From positions 124,001-188,000 of the forward strand of contig NZ_JAKVIJ010000002.1 in the NCBI RefSeq assembly GCF_022760965.1: a stretch of 64,000 nucleotides of DNA. Reading direction: 5' to 3'. The first letter of the stretch is position 1, and the number at the start of each line of letters is the position of its first letter. The DNA comes from Simplicispira sedimenti (GTDB taxonomy: Bacteria; Pseudomonadota; Gammaproteobacteria; Burkholderiales; Burkholderiaceae_C). The notes under the pieces were generated by a model. The model ran no database searches. It saw only the letters and a program-made list of their open reading frames with translations, and was not told the origin of the DNA. Positions 15,761-23,664 of this stretch are shown piece by piece. The translations under genes and the position numbers were made by a program.

Positions 15761-16642
15761 ATGAGTGCAACCACCCCCAGCAGCACCCCGTACTACTACG
15801 TGCCCGCGCAGTCCAGCCACCCCGTCATGGCTGCGGCGGGGCTGTTCTTCGTGATCCTGGGAGCAAGCCAGTGGATCAATGGCATCGACTGGGGCGCCTA
15901 TGCCCTGGGCTTTGGCCTGCTGTGGTGGCTGGTCGTGCTGTTCCAATGGTTCCGCGATGCCGCCCGCGAGAGCGAGGGTGGCCTGTACGGGCGCAAGATC
16001 GACCTCTCCTACCGCTGGGGCATGAGCTGGTTCATCTTCTCGGAAGTGATGTTCTTCGGCGCGTTCTTCACCGCGCTGTGGTGGGCACGCGCGCACTCGG
16101 TGCCTGCGCTGGGTAGCCTGGAAAACGGCATCCTGTGGCCCGACTTCAAGGCCGTGTGGCCCAGCGTGGTGGCGGGCGCCACGGCGTCGCCAGCGGGTAT
16201 CGTGGAGCCGTTCAAGACCGTGGGGCCGTTCTGGCTGCCGACCATCAACACCGCCTTGCTGCTGAGCTCCGGTGTCACGCTGACCATTGCGCACCATGCG
16301 CTGCGTGAGAATCAGCGCGGCAAGACCATCGCCTTCATGTGGATCACGGTGCTGCTGGGCTTTACCTTCCTGTGTGTGCAAGGCTACGAGTACTACCACC
16401 TCTACACCGACCTGAACCTCAAGCTCAACTCGGGCATCTTCGGCTCTACGTTCTTCATGCTCACGGGCTTCCACGGCTTCCACGTTTTCCTGGGCATGTT
16501 GATGCTGCTGTTCATCACGCTGCGCCTGCATCAGGGGCATTTCAGCGCAGAGCGGCATTTTGGCTTCGAGGGTGCCGCCTGGTATTGGCACTTTGTCGAT
16601 GTGGTCTGGCTGGGCTTGTACGTGCTGGTGTACTGGATGTAA
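15761..16642 (+). CDS. ctaE: Cytochrome c oxidase subunit III
   Basis: A 293-residue subunit III with seven transmembrane helices. Conserved parts include YRWGMSWFIFSEVMFFGAFF (about residues 84-103), with the Glu seen in all subunits III, LTGFHGFHVFLGMLML (about 236-251) and the C-terminal WYWHFVDVVWLGLYVLVYWM. The subunit stabilises the CuB centre during turnover and binds lipids. The upstream AGGAG lies 8 bases before the ATG. It is followed by a convergent small gene. Confidence 0.95.
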   Translation: MSATTPSSTPYYYVPAQSSHPVMAAAGLFFVILGASQWINGIDWGAYALGFGLLWWLVVLFQWFRDAARESEGGLYGRKIDLSYRWGMSWFIFSEVMFFGAFFTALWWARAHSVPALGSLENGILWPDFKAVWPSVVAGATASPAGIVEPFKTVGPFWLPTINTALLLSSGVTLTIAHHALRENQRGKTIAFMWITVLLGFTFLCVQGYEYYHLYTDLNLKLNSGIFGSTFFMLTGFHGFHVFLGMLMLLFITLRLHQGHFSAERHFGFEGAAWYWHFVDVVWLGLYVLVYWM

Positions 16643-16651
16643 GTCGGAGCG

Positions 16652-16882
16652 CTACGCTGCGGGCAGGCCGGTGGGCTGGATGTAACCCAGCTTCCAGGCC
16701 AGCAGCAGGGCGATGAAGAGCGCGATCGACAGTCCCACGCGCCAGGCCAGCATGCGGGCCATGCGTCGGCCATTGTCTTCACTGTGGGGGGCCGGCTTGC
16801 GGTCGCCGCGCAGCATGAAGAACAATGCAGAGCCCAGGCTGGCAAGAATGGCCAGAAAGGCGAGCAGAACCATGGTTTTCAT
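16652..16882 (-). CDS. DUF2909 family twin-helix membrane protein
   Basis: A 76-residue protein with two transmembrane helices (about 4-24 and 50-67) separated by a short charged loop (RGDRKPAPHSEDNGRRM). This is the DUF2909 family, common in oxidase loci of betaproteobacteria, with unknown function. It is on the strand opposite to all other oxidase genes and faces ctaE tail to tail, so it needs its own promoter, which would lie inside the start of the SURF1 gene. Confidence 0.85.
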   Translation of the reverse strand: MKTMVLLAFLAILASLGSALFFMLRGDRKPAPHSEDNGRRMARMLAWRVGLSIALFIALLLAWKLGYIQPTGLPAA

Positions 16883-16913
16883 GGAAAGCGATTATCCCGG
16901 GACGGTACAAGGC

Positions 16914-17669
16914 ATGCAGGCACAAGGGCGATTCTGGAGTGTGACCCTGGCTGCGGTGTTGGCCGTGGGGGTGACCGCGTCCCTGGGTCGGTGGCAAATG
17001 GACCGGGCTGCCCAGAAGCAGGCCCTGCAGACGGCGGTGGAAACGCGTGCCACCCAGTCACCCCTCGCATCCCATGAAGCGGTGCAGGCCTTGCGCCCTG
17101 GCACCGAGCAGGCCGCTGACCTGCTGCATCGCACCGTGCACCTGCGTGGACGTTGGTTGGCTGAGCACACGGTGTACCTGGACAACCGCCAGATGAACGG
17201 TCGGCCAGGATTCTTTGTGCTGACACCGCTGCAGCTGGAAGGGGCCGCGCACAGCGTGCTGGTGCAGCGTGGCTGGATTGCGCGCAATTTCCAGGACCGC
17301 ACGGCGCTGGCGAGCGTAGAGACACCGCAAGGCGAGGTCGAGGTGACCGGACGGCTCGCGCTGGGGCCCTCGCGTCTTCTGGAACTGGCCGGTGCCGACA
17401 AGGGACCAGGGGCTTCGCGCATCCGGCAGAATCTGGAGTTGGCCGCATTTGCGGCAGAAACCGGCCTGGCCCTGGCACCCTTGACGGTGGTGCAGACCCA
17501 GGGGCCTGCCGATGGCCTGCTGCGTCAGTGGCCCGCATTCAGCGCCGGGGTGGAGAAGCACCACGGCTACGCTTTCCAATGGTTCGGGCTCAGCGGCCTG
17601 ATTGCACTGCTTTATGTCTGGTTCCAATTTGTCCGACGCCTCCACCCTCGCAGCCCTCGCACCGCCTGA
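16914..17669 (+). CDS. SURF1 family oxidase assembly protein
   Basis: A 251-residue inner-membrane protein with an N-terminal helix (about 7-24) and a C-terminal helix (about 222-242) flanking a periplasmic domain. Typical SURF1 segments are LGRWQMDRAAQKQ (about 24-36), LDNRQMNGRPGFFVLTPL (about 89-106) and VLVQRGWIARN (about 115-125). SURF1 takes part in heme a3 insertion into subunit I. The ATG at 16914 is chosen because the first helix follows it directly and GGGACGG lies upstream; an in-frame ATG at 16881 would overlap the start of the divergent DUF2909 gene. Confidence 0.92.
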   Translation: MQAQGRFWSVTLAAVLAVGVTASLGRWQMDRAAQKQALQTAVETRATQSPLASHEAVQALRPGTEQAADLLHRTVHLRGRWLAEHTVYLDNRQMNGRPGFFVLTPLQLEGAAHSVLVQRGWIARNFQDRTALASVETPQGEVEVTGRLALGPSRLLELAGADKGPGASRIRQNLELAAFAAETGLALAPLTVVQTQGPADGLLRQWPAFSAGVEKHHGYAFQWFGLSGLIALLYVWFQFVRRLHPRSPRTA

Positions 17670-18309
17670 AGGCGACAAGCCCGATGCGGATCGCGCTCGG
17701 CGCCGTGCGCGCTGGACCTTGCTGGTGCTGCTGCTGGCTTGTCTGGCGCCGGTGCTGGCTTCGTACTTTGCCTACTACGTGGTGCGGCCGGAAGGGCGGC
17801 GCAACTTTGGCAGCCTCATTGATCCGCAGCGTCCCGTCCCCGAAGCGCTGGCCACCAGCACGCTGGATGGCCGTCCCGGCCGAGTGTCCGATCTGCGCCA
17901 TCAGTGGCTGCTGGTGAGCGTGGGTTCCGGGGCCTGCGATGCAGTCTGCGAAAATCACCTGTATTTGCAGCGCCAGATGCGCGAGGGCCTGGGCCGTGAA
18001 AAGGACCGGCTCGACTGGATCTGGCTTGTGACGGATGACGCCCCGGTGCCTGAGGCGCTGCAACCGGCGCTGGCGCAGGCCACGGTGCTGCGGGTGGATG
18101 CCCAGGCGCTGGCGCGTTGGCTGGAGCCTGCCCCGGGACATGGATTGAACGAACACCTATACGTTGTGGACCCTATGGGGAACTGGATGATGCGCTTCCC
18201 TGCGGCACTGGATGCGGCAGGCGCGGCCAAGGCCAAGCGTGACCTGGAGCGCATGTTGCGCGCTTCTTCATCCTGGGACACCGCAGGACGCATGGAAACC
18301 TCTCGATGA
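17614..18309 (+). CDS. Sco-like membrane-anchored thioredoxin-fold protein of the cox locus
   Basis: A 231-residue protein with one helix (about 35-56) and a periplasmic thioredoxin-like domain. The loop VGSGACDAVCENHLYLQRQM (about 103-122) holds a CX3C pair, C108 and C112, at the place of the Sco1 CPxxxCP motif, and a His (H181, in LNEHLYVVDPMGNWMMRF) sits where Sco proteins have their third copper ligand. Such proteins are usually only annotated as hypothetical proteins of oxidase loci. I infer copper binding or thiol reduction for CuA assembly. It overlaps the SURF1 gene by 56 bases and the ctaA start by 4, implying translational coupling. Confidence 0.72.
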   Translation: MSGSNLSDASTLAALAPPEGDKPDADRARRRARWTLLVLLLACLAPVLASYFAYYVVRPEGRRNFGSLIDPQRPVPEALATSTLDGRPGRVSDLRHQWLLVSVGSGACDAVCENHLYLQRQMREGLGREKDRLDWIWLVTDDAPVPEALQPALAQATVLRVDAQALARWLEPAPGHGLNEHLYVVDPMGNWMMRFPAALDAAGAAKAKRDLERMLRASSSWDTAGRMETSR

Positions 18310-19511
18310 ACGAAACCCAAGCCTTGTATGACTACGCGCCGCTGCTGCAGCTGATGCTGTTGGGAGCGACCATTGCCCTGGGGCCTTTGGCGTGGGTGGC
18401 CTGGCGCAGCAGGGGCGGTGCCCGTGGCAAGCGCCTGCAGGCCCTCATGGTGCTCACGCTGTTCCTGACCTTTGATCTGGTGATGTTCGGTGCTTTCACG
18501 CGCCTGACCGACTCGGGTCTGGGCTGTCCCGATTGGCCGGGCTGCTACGGCAATGCCAGCCCCATCGGTGCACGCGAAGAAATCAGTGCGGCCCAGGATG
18601 CCATGCCCACCGGCCCGGTCACGCATGGCAAGGCGTGGGTGGAGATGATCCATCGCTACCTTGCCAGTGCCGTGGGTGTGCTGATCATTGCCATCAATGT
18701 GGGCGTGTGGCGCCAGAAGCGCCAGTGGCAGCGCGAGGGACGCACCGGTGATGAACCCCTGCACCCCGGCTGGGCCGTGGCCACTCTGGTGTGGGTCTGC
18801 CTGCAGGGGGTGTTTGGCGCCTGGACCGTGACCATGAAGCTGTTCCCCGCCATCGTCACTTTGCACCTGATCGGGGGGCTGGTGCTGTTGGCCTTGTTGT
18901 GCGCGCAAGCGGTGCGGCAGGTGCGCACGGTGCAGGGCGTACAACCTGTGCAGCTACCAGTGAACTTGCGCTGGGCCATGGTGGCTGCCCTGGCGCTGGT
19001 GTGGATTCAGGTCGCCTTGGGCGGTTGGGTCAGCACCAACTACGCGGTGCTCGCTTGCACCACCTTCCCGACCTGCCAGGGAAGCTGGTGGCCTGCCATG
19101 GACTTTGCCCAGGGCTTTGAGATCTGGCGTCCGCTGGGCCTGCTCAAGGATGGAAGCCACATTGGATTTGCGGCGCTCACGGCCATTCACTATGTGCACC
19201 GACTGTTCGCCTACCTGGTCCTGGTGGTGCTGGTCGTACTGGGTCTGCGCATGCTGCGTGCAGGGGATTCCACCCATCCCGTGGCAGCGCAGGGACGGTG
19301 GTTGCTGGCGCTGGCAGCGTTGCAGCTCGTCACCGGTCTGAGCAACGTGATTCTCGATTGGCCCCTGGCGGCTGCCGTGCTGCACACCGGTGGTGCTGCG
19401 GCGCTGGTGGGTGTACTGACCTGGGCGCTGGCGGCCAGCGAGGCCAGCGCATCACAGGCCGTACTGGTGTCATCCAACACGCCCCTGGCGACAGCCAAGG
19501 CCAAGGCATGA
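18306..19511 (+). CDS. ctaA: Heme A synthase (COX15/CtaA)
   Basis: A 401-residue inner-membrane enzyme with eight helices that oxidises the C8 methyl of heme O to the formyl group of heme A. Conserved pieces are FGAFTRLTDSGLGCPDWPGCYG (in two parts, about residues 62-82), EMIHRYLASAVG (about 114-125), and in the second half LGGWVSTNYAVLACTTFPTC and IHYVHRLFAYLVL, which carry the His ligands. It overlaps the Sco-like gene and ctaB by 4 bases on each side. Confidence 0.95.
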   Translation: MNETQALYDYAPLLQLMLLGATIALGPLAWVAWRSRGGARGKRLQALMVLTLFLTFDLVMFGAFTRLTDSGLGCPDWPGCYGNASPIGAREEISAAQDAMPTGPVTHGKAWVEMIHRYLASAVGVLIIAINVGVWRQKRQWQREGRTGDEPLHPGWAVATLVWVCLQGVFGAWTVTMKLFPAIVTLHLIGGLVLLALLCAQAVRQVRTVQGVQPVQLPVNLRWAMVAALALVWIQVALGGWVSTNYAVLACTTFPTCQGSWWPAMDFAQGFEIWRPLGLLKDGSHIGFAALTAIHYVHRLFAYLVLVVLVVLGLRMLRAGDSTHPVAAQGRWLLALAALQLVTGLSNVILDWPLAAAVLHTGGAAALVGVLTWALAASEASASQAVLVSSNTPLATAKAKA

Positions 19512-20404
19512 GCGTGACCGCCGCAGTGTCGCTCCCTTCGCGCCTGGCGCAGTATTACGCGCTGACCAAGCCGCGCGTGGTCCAGCTCATCGTGTTCTGT
19601 GCGCTCATCGGCATGGTGCTGGCGGTGCCTGGCGTGCCCACACTCGACCAACTGCTGCGCATGCTGGTGGCCTGCCTGGGAATCTGGCTGGTGGCGGCTG
19701 CGGCCGCCGCCTTCAACTGCCTGGTGGAGAAAACCATCGATGCCAAGATGAAGCGCACCGCCTGGCGCCCCACGGCCAAGGGCGAGCTGACCGACATGCA
19801 GGCACTGCTGTTTTCTGCGGTGCTGTGCCTGGCGGGTTCGGCCGTTCTGTACGAGGGCGCCAACCCGCTGACCATGTGGCTGACCTTTGCCACGTTTGTG
19901 GGCTATGCGGTCATCTACACCCTTCTGCTCAAGCCGCGCACGCCACAGAACATCGTCATCGGGGGGGCTTCGGGCGCCATGCCCCCAGTGCTGGGCTGGG
20001 CCGCCATGACCGGCGATGTGGGGCCGCAGGCGCTGATCCTGTTCCTCATCATCTTTTTGTGGACGCCGCCGCACTTCTGGGCGCTGGCCCTATACCGGGT
20101 GGAGGACTATCGCAAGTCCGGCCTGCCCATGCTGCCGGTGACCCATGGCAATGCCTACACGCGCCTGCAGGTGTTCCTGTACACCCTGGTGCTGTTTGCC
20201 GCTGCCCTCATGCCTTTTGTGTCCGGCATGAGTTCCTGGATCTACCTGAGCGCCGCTGTGTTGTTGGGCGCAGGTTTCTGTGCCTACGGGTTCGCGCTGT
20301 GGCGCAGCTACTCGGATGCACTGGCGCGCCGCACCTTCCGTTTTTCCATCGTCTACCTCAGCCTGCTGTTTGCAGCCCTGCTGGTGGACCACTACCTGCA
20401 GTGA
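19508..20404 (+). CDS. ctaB: Protoheme IX farnesyltransferase (heme O synthase)
   Basis: A 298-residue UbiA-family prenyltransferase that adds a farnesyl group to heme B to give heme O, the substrate of CtaA. It has about nine helices. The motifs are YYALTKPRVVQLIVFCALIGM (split near residue 15), NCLVEKTIDAKMKRTAWRP (about 72-90, the Mg-diphosphate site NxxxDxxMxRT) and LWTPPHFWALALYRVEDYRKSG (about 182-203). Start ATG overlaps the ctaA stop. Confidence 0.95.
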   Translation: MSVTAAVSLPSRLAQYYALTKPRVVQLIVFCALIGMVLAVPGVPTLDQLLRMLVACLGIWLVAAAAAAFNCLVEKTIDAKMKRTAWRPTAKGELTDMQALLFSAVLCLAGSAVLYEGANPLTMWLTFATFVGYAVIYTLLLKPRTPQNIVIGGASGAMPPVLGWAAMTGDVGPQALILFLIIFLWTPPHFWALALYRVEDYRKSGLPMLPVTHGNAYTRLQVFLYTLVLFAAALMPFVSGMSSWIYLSAAVLLGAGFCAYGFALWRSYSDALARRTFRFSIVYLSLLFAALLVDHYLQ

Positions 20405-20415
20405 GAGCCCCGTTC

Positions 20416-21030
20416 ATGCCCCGTCGAAATGCTATAAAAACGATAGCTGCTTGCGCTTTGTTTGCAAGCGCTGGAGCCATTTTTTCCGCTTGTTCCAAAA
20501 GCCAGCCCGAGTTCCGGGGGGTAGACATCTCCCAGGTGGACTATGCGCGTGACTTCGCACCGCTCAAGGACCACAACGGCCAGCAGCGGAGCATCAAGGA
20601 CTTCCAAGGCAAGGTCGTCGTGGTGTTCTTTGGCTACACCCAGTGCCCCGATGTGTGCCCCACCTCCATGCAGGAGATGGCCGAAGTCAAGAAGATGCTC
20701 GGTGCCGATGGCGAACGCCTGCAGTCCATCTTCATCACCGTGGATCCCGAGCGCGACACGCCCGAGATGCTCAAAGCCTACATGGCCAACTTCGACCCCA
20801 GCTTCCTGGCCCTGGTCGGCAACGCCGAACAGACTGCGGCCTTGGCCAAGGAGTTCAAGATCTATTACAAGAAGGCCGAGGGAAAGACCCCCACAAGCTA
20901 CACCATGGACCACTCGGCCGGCAGCTACATCTACGACACCCAGGGTCGCCTGCGCGTGTACTACCGCTACGGCAGCGGTGCCGAGGCCCTGGCGCACGAT
21001 GTGAAGCAGTTGCTCAAGGAAGCCCGTTGA
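20416..21030 (+). CDS. SCO1/SenC family copper chaperone
   Basis: A 204-residue exported protein that matures the CuA centre of subunit II. The thioredoxin-like domain has CPDVCP (C77 and C81) and the third ligand H165 in YTMDHSAG. The N-terminus is a signal peptide ending FSAC at residue 26, which may be lipidated. Almost the whole signal peptide is encoded by a copy of the dispersed repeat (20431-20486), in the same reading frame as in the M16-family gene at 29349. It is the last gene of the oxidase locus, 11 bp after ctaB. Confidence 0.93.
   Translation: MPRRNAIKTIAACALFASAGAIFSACSKSQPEFRGVDISQVDYARDFAPLKDHNGQQRSIKDFQGKVVVVFFGYTQCPDVCPTSMQEMAEVKKMLGADGERLQSIFITVDPERDTPEMLKAYMANFDPSFLALVGNAEQTAALAKEFKIYYKKAEGKTPTSYTMDHSAGSYIYDTQGRLRVYYRYGSGAEALAHDVKQLLKEAR
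20431..20486 (+). repeat. Dispersed ~55-bp repeat, copy 3, inside the SCO1 signal peptide
   Basis: A complete forward copy (GCTATAAAAACGATAGCTGC, then TTGCGCTT, CAAGCGCTGGAGCC and a T-run) that is fully translated. It encodes residues 6-24 of the Sco1 protein, AIKTIAACALFASAGAIFS. Confidence 0.8.
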
Positions 21031-21060
21031 GGCCTGTGGAGTGGGTGCGCTGAAAGCAGC

Positions 21061-21081
21061 AGGGCTGCACATGGCAGCCCT
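21061..21081. terminator. Hairpin between convergent SCO1 and rpoH genes
   Basis: AGGGCTGC and GCAGCCCT pair perfectly around ACATG. It lies 31 bp after the SCO1 stop and 30 bp before the rpoH stop on the other strand; no long T-run follows, so it is a moderate candidate for a bidirectional terminator. Confidence 0.5.
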
Positions 21082-21111
21082 GGTGTTTCTGGGAGGGGGG
21101 GCAGCAGCCCG

Positions 21112-22047
21112 TCAGGCGAATTCCGCCAGCGCCTTCTTCATCTTTTTCATGGCCGCTACTTCGATCTGGCGGATGCGCTCGGCACTCACGCCGTATTCGG
21201 CGGCCAGTTCGTGCAGCGTCATGCCACCCGAGCCGTCGTCATTGACGCGCAACCAGCGCTCCTCCACGATGCGACGGCTGCGCGCATCCAGGCTGTTCAG
21301 CGCCGTGGCAATGCCATCGGAGGCCAGCAGGTCGCGCTGGCGCGACTCGATCATGGCCGTGGGTTCGTGCGCCGCATCGGCCAGATAGGCAATGGGGCCA
21401 TAGGCCTGCTCGCCATCGTCCGACGGGGCCGGGTCCAGCAGCACATCGCCGCCCGACATACGCGTTTCCATCTCCAGCACTTCTTCGCGCTTGACGTTCA
21501 GTTGCGCCGCCACCTGATCGATTTCGCTCTCGGTCAGCGTGTTGCGGTGCGTGTCCAGCGCGTCGGCATCGGCCTTGAAGCCCTGCTTCATCGAGCGCAG
21601 GTTGAAAAACAGCTTGCGTTGCGCCTTGGTGGTGGCCACCTTGACCATGCGCCAGTTCTTCAGGATGTACTCGTGGATCTCGGCCTTGATCCAGTGCATG
21701 GCATAGCTCACCAGGCGCACGCCCTGGTCGGGGTCAAAGCGCTTGACCGCCTTCATCAGCCCCACATTGCCTTCCTGGATCAGATCGCCCTGTGGCAGTC
21801 CGTAGCCCAGGTATTGGCGCGAAATGGACACCACCAGGCGCAGATGTGACATCACCAAGCGTCCTGCGGCGTCCACATCATTGCGGTCGCGCAGGGCGCG
21901 CGCTGCTTCCTGCTCCTCTTCAGGGGTGAGCAGCGGCAGGCGGTTGACCGCAGAAATATAGGCGTCCAGATTGCCCAGCGGGGGCACCAGCGCCCAAGGG
22001 TTGGCAGGCGCCACAGCGGTCGTCGCAGCGATGGTGGGAAGGGTCAT
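21112..22047 (-). CDS. rpoH: RNA polymerase heat-shock sigma factor RpoH (sigma-32)
   Basis: A 311-residue sigma factor. Region 2 carries LVMSHLRLVVSISRQYLGYGLPQGDLIQEGN (in two parts, about 55-85) and FDPDQGVRLVSYAMHWIKAEI (about 95-115). The RpoH box QRKLFFNLR is present (about residue 130), which separates it from other sigma factors. Region 4.2 ends with LHELAAEYGVSAERIRQIE (about 279-297). It directs transcription of chaperone and protease genes after heat shock. The ATG at 22047 follows AAAGGA by 9 bases. A CIRCE-like operator overlaps its likely promoter. Confidence 0.96.
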   Translation of the reverse strand: MTLPTIAATTAVAPANPWALVPPLGNLDAYISAVNRLPLLTPEEEQEAARALRDRNDVDAAGRLVMSHLRLVVSISRQYLGYGLPQGDLIQEGNVGLMKAVKRFDPDQGVRLVSYAMHWIKAEIHEYILKNWRMVKVATTKAQRKLFFNLRSMKQGFKADADALDTHRNTLTESEIDQVAAQLNVKREEVLEMETRMSGGDVLLDPAPSDDGEQAYGPIAYLADAAHEPTAMIESRQRDLLASDGIATALNSLDARSRRIVEERWLRVNDDGSGGMTLHELAAEYGVSAERIRQIEVAAMKKMKKALAEFA

Positions 22048-22078
22048 TCGGCTTGTCCTTTCCTTGTATGCCTTCATG

Positions 22079-22105
22079 TTAGCACTCTCTTGGAGGGACT
22101 GCTAA
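22079..22105 (-). promoter_or_regulatory. CIRCE-like inverted repeat upstream of rpoH
   Basis: TTAGCACTC (22079-22087), nine bases, then GACTGCTAA (22097-22105). This differs in one base from the HrcA operator CIRCE, TTAGCACTC-N9-GAGTGCTAA. On the minus strand it spans a -35-like TTAGCA (22105-22100) and a -10-like TAACAT (22081-22076) 18 bases apart, so HrcA binding would block the promoter. Confidence 0.72.
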
Positions 22106-22192
22106 TTCCGGAGTTCCCCTGGGGTTTGCACAAAATGAGGGGCGGTCAGGCGCGCTCCTGCGTGGCAGACTTGCGTGCCGAGGTCTCTATCC

Positions 22193-22525
22193 ATGACTAT
22201 TTGTTCCGAAACCCTGAAGGCTGTGACCACCACCGTGGGCACGGCAGAGGATGCGCGCCGCCTGGCGCAGGCTGTGCTGGCGCAGCGCTTGGCGGCCTGC
22301 GTGCAGATCGAAGCCATCAGCTCCCACTACCGCTGGCAGGGCGCCTTGCATGAGGATGCGGAGTGGCGCCTGGTCTGCAAGACCGTTCCCCAGGCAGTGG
22401 ATGGGCTATGTGCGCTGTTGCAGGCCCAGCACCCCTATACCTTGCCGCAACTGGTGGTGCAGCCCCTGCAGGCCAGCGCGGCGTACGCCGACTGGGTGCG
22501 GCAGGAGACGCAGGGGACCTGGTAG
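22193..22525 (+). CDS. cutA: CutA family divalent-cation tolerance protein
   Basis: A 110-residue trimeric ferredoxin-like protein. Conserved features are TVGTAEDARRLAQAVLAQRLAACVQIE (in two parts, about 14-40), SHYRWQGALHEDAEWRLVCKT (about 43-63) and the ending HPYTLPQLVVQPL (about 81-93). CutA was linked to copper tolerance and binds divalent metals, but its physiological role remains unclear. ATG 22193 is used; an ATG at 22175 in frame would add six residues. It is convergent with the next gene, and a perfect palindrome AGAACCGGTTCT lies in the gap. Confidence 0.9.
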   Translation: MTICSETLKAVTTTVGTAEDARRLAQAVLAQRLAACVQIEAISSHYRWQGALHEDAEWRLVCKTVPQAVDGLCALLQAQHPYTLPQLVVQPLQASAAYADWVRQETQGTW

Positions 22526-22540
22526 TTTCAGAACCGGTTC

Positions 22541-23599
22541 TCAGGCCACCAGGTCGATTTGCTGCGTGCTCCCCACGCCACCGTCTTCACGCAGGTACAC
22601 GCTGGTGGCGCGCACGGCGCCCAGCGTGCGGTTGTCGGCCGTGCGCAGCGAGAACGGGGTGTCTGCTGCCGCCAGCGCCAAGGCACCCACACCGGCTTCT
22701 TGCAGGGTGCGCAGGTGGCCAGGCCCTTCGGCCTCTGGGGTCCACAGGCGCAGTTCGCCATACACGGTGTCGTTGGCATCGATCCAGCCGTTGCCGTCCT
22801 CATCGTGTTCGGCCAGTTCGCTGTAGCCGTTGCCCGTGGCGGGGCCGAACAGTTCGCGACCGTCGTCGATGCGCTGGTTCCGGTTGCCGTCCAGTGCCAG
22901 GTAGGCGCGCTGGCCTGCCAGCAAGGGCACCTGCTCGGTGTGGCCATCGCCGTCCAGGTCGAAGGCAAAGCGCAGGTCCTGCAACTGCGCGGCCGTGCCG
23001 TCAAAGTTGATGACCAGCGGATCCACCGGTTGGACCGCGTTGCCCAGGCGGACCAGCAGGTGCGTTTCCTCGCGGTAGCTGCGCTGCATTTGCAATTGCA
23101 GGCTGAAACGGATTTCCTGCCCATCGGCGGTGTGCACCACGCCTTGGGCGGCCCACTGGGTTTGCTCGGTTTCTTCGAGCACGGTGTGCTGTTCGAATTC
23201 CAGGCCGAATTCAGGGCGCGGGGATGCAGCGGCGGCTGCACGGGGGTCTTGCAGCACCACCGGATCGGCCGCTGGAGCGTCCGCCAGGCGCAATTCCTGC
23301 GCGCGGATGCCGGTCATGCGTTCGATCAGGTCGCGCACCATGGCCAGGTGCGGGGTCAGTGCCTTGGCGGGGTCGGCATCCCGCGCCTTGGTGCTGGACG
23401 CGGCCTGGGGCGCAGGCGCGTTGTGTGCCACGGCCGCAGCGCTGGCCGCGGCAAGTGCGCGGGCTGACGGCTGACCTGTGGCTGCGGCAGCGCGCGCTGG
23501 GCGCGGGCCTACCCAGGCTTCCAGCCGGGTGCTCTGCGCCTGCACGCGCGTGGCGCTGTGCTGCACCTGCCACTGCAGGGCAGAGGATGTGACTTTCAT
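22541..23599 (-). CDS. Protein with EF-hand-like calcium-binding loops, function unknown
   Basis: A 352-residue protein without a signal peptide or membrane helix. Its N-terminal 100 residues are Ala-rich and low in complexity. The C-terminal half has three EF-hand-like loops: DLDGDGHTEQVP, DGNRNQRIDDGRELFG and DEDGNGWIDAND, the last a nearly canonical 12-residue loop, followed by VYGELRLW. The RIDDGRELFGPATGNGYSELAE type of segment also occurs in large secreted calcium-binding proteins; here it stands alone. The gene follows the GGDEF-EAL gene by 65 bp on the same strand and may be cotranscribed. Function cannot be assigned. Confidence 0.7.
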   Translation of the reverse strand: MKVTSSALQWQVQHSATRVQAQSTRLEAWVGPRPARAAAATGQPSARALAAASAAAVAHNAPAPQAASSTKARDADPAKALTPHLAMVRDLIERMTGIRAQELRLADAPAADPVVLQDPRAAAAASPRPEFGLEFEQHTVLEETEQTQWAAQGVVHTADGQEIRFSLQLQMQRSYREETHLLVRLGNAVQPVDPLVINFDGTAAQLQDLRFAFDLDGDGHTEQVPLLAGQRAYLALDGNRNQRIDDGRELFGPATGNGYSELAEHDEDGNGWIDANDTVYGELRLWTPEAEGPGHLRTLQEAGVGALALAAADTPFSLRTADNRTLGAVRATSVYLREDGGVGSTQQIDLVA

Positions 23600-23664
23600 G
23601 GCCGGACTCCCAGGAGCGGATGCCGGCATATCGGCACAACAGCCGCGTTACTTGAGTCCTCGGA

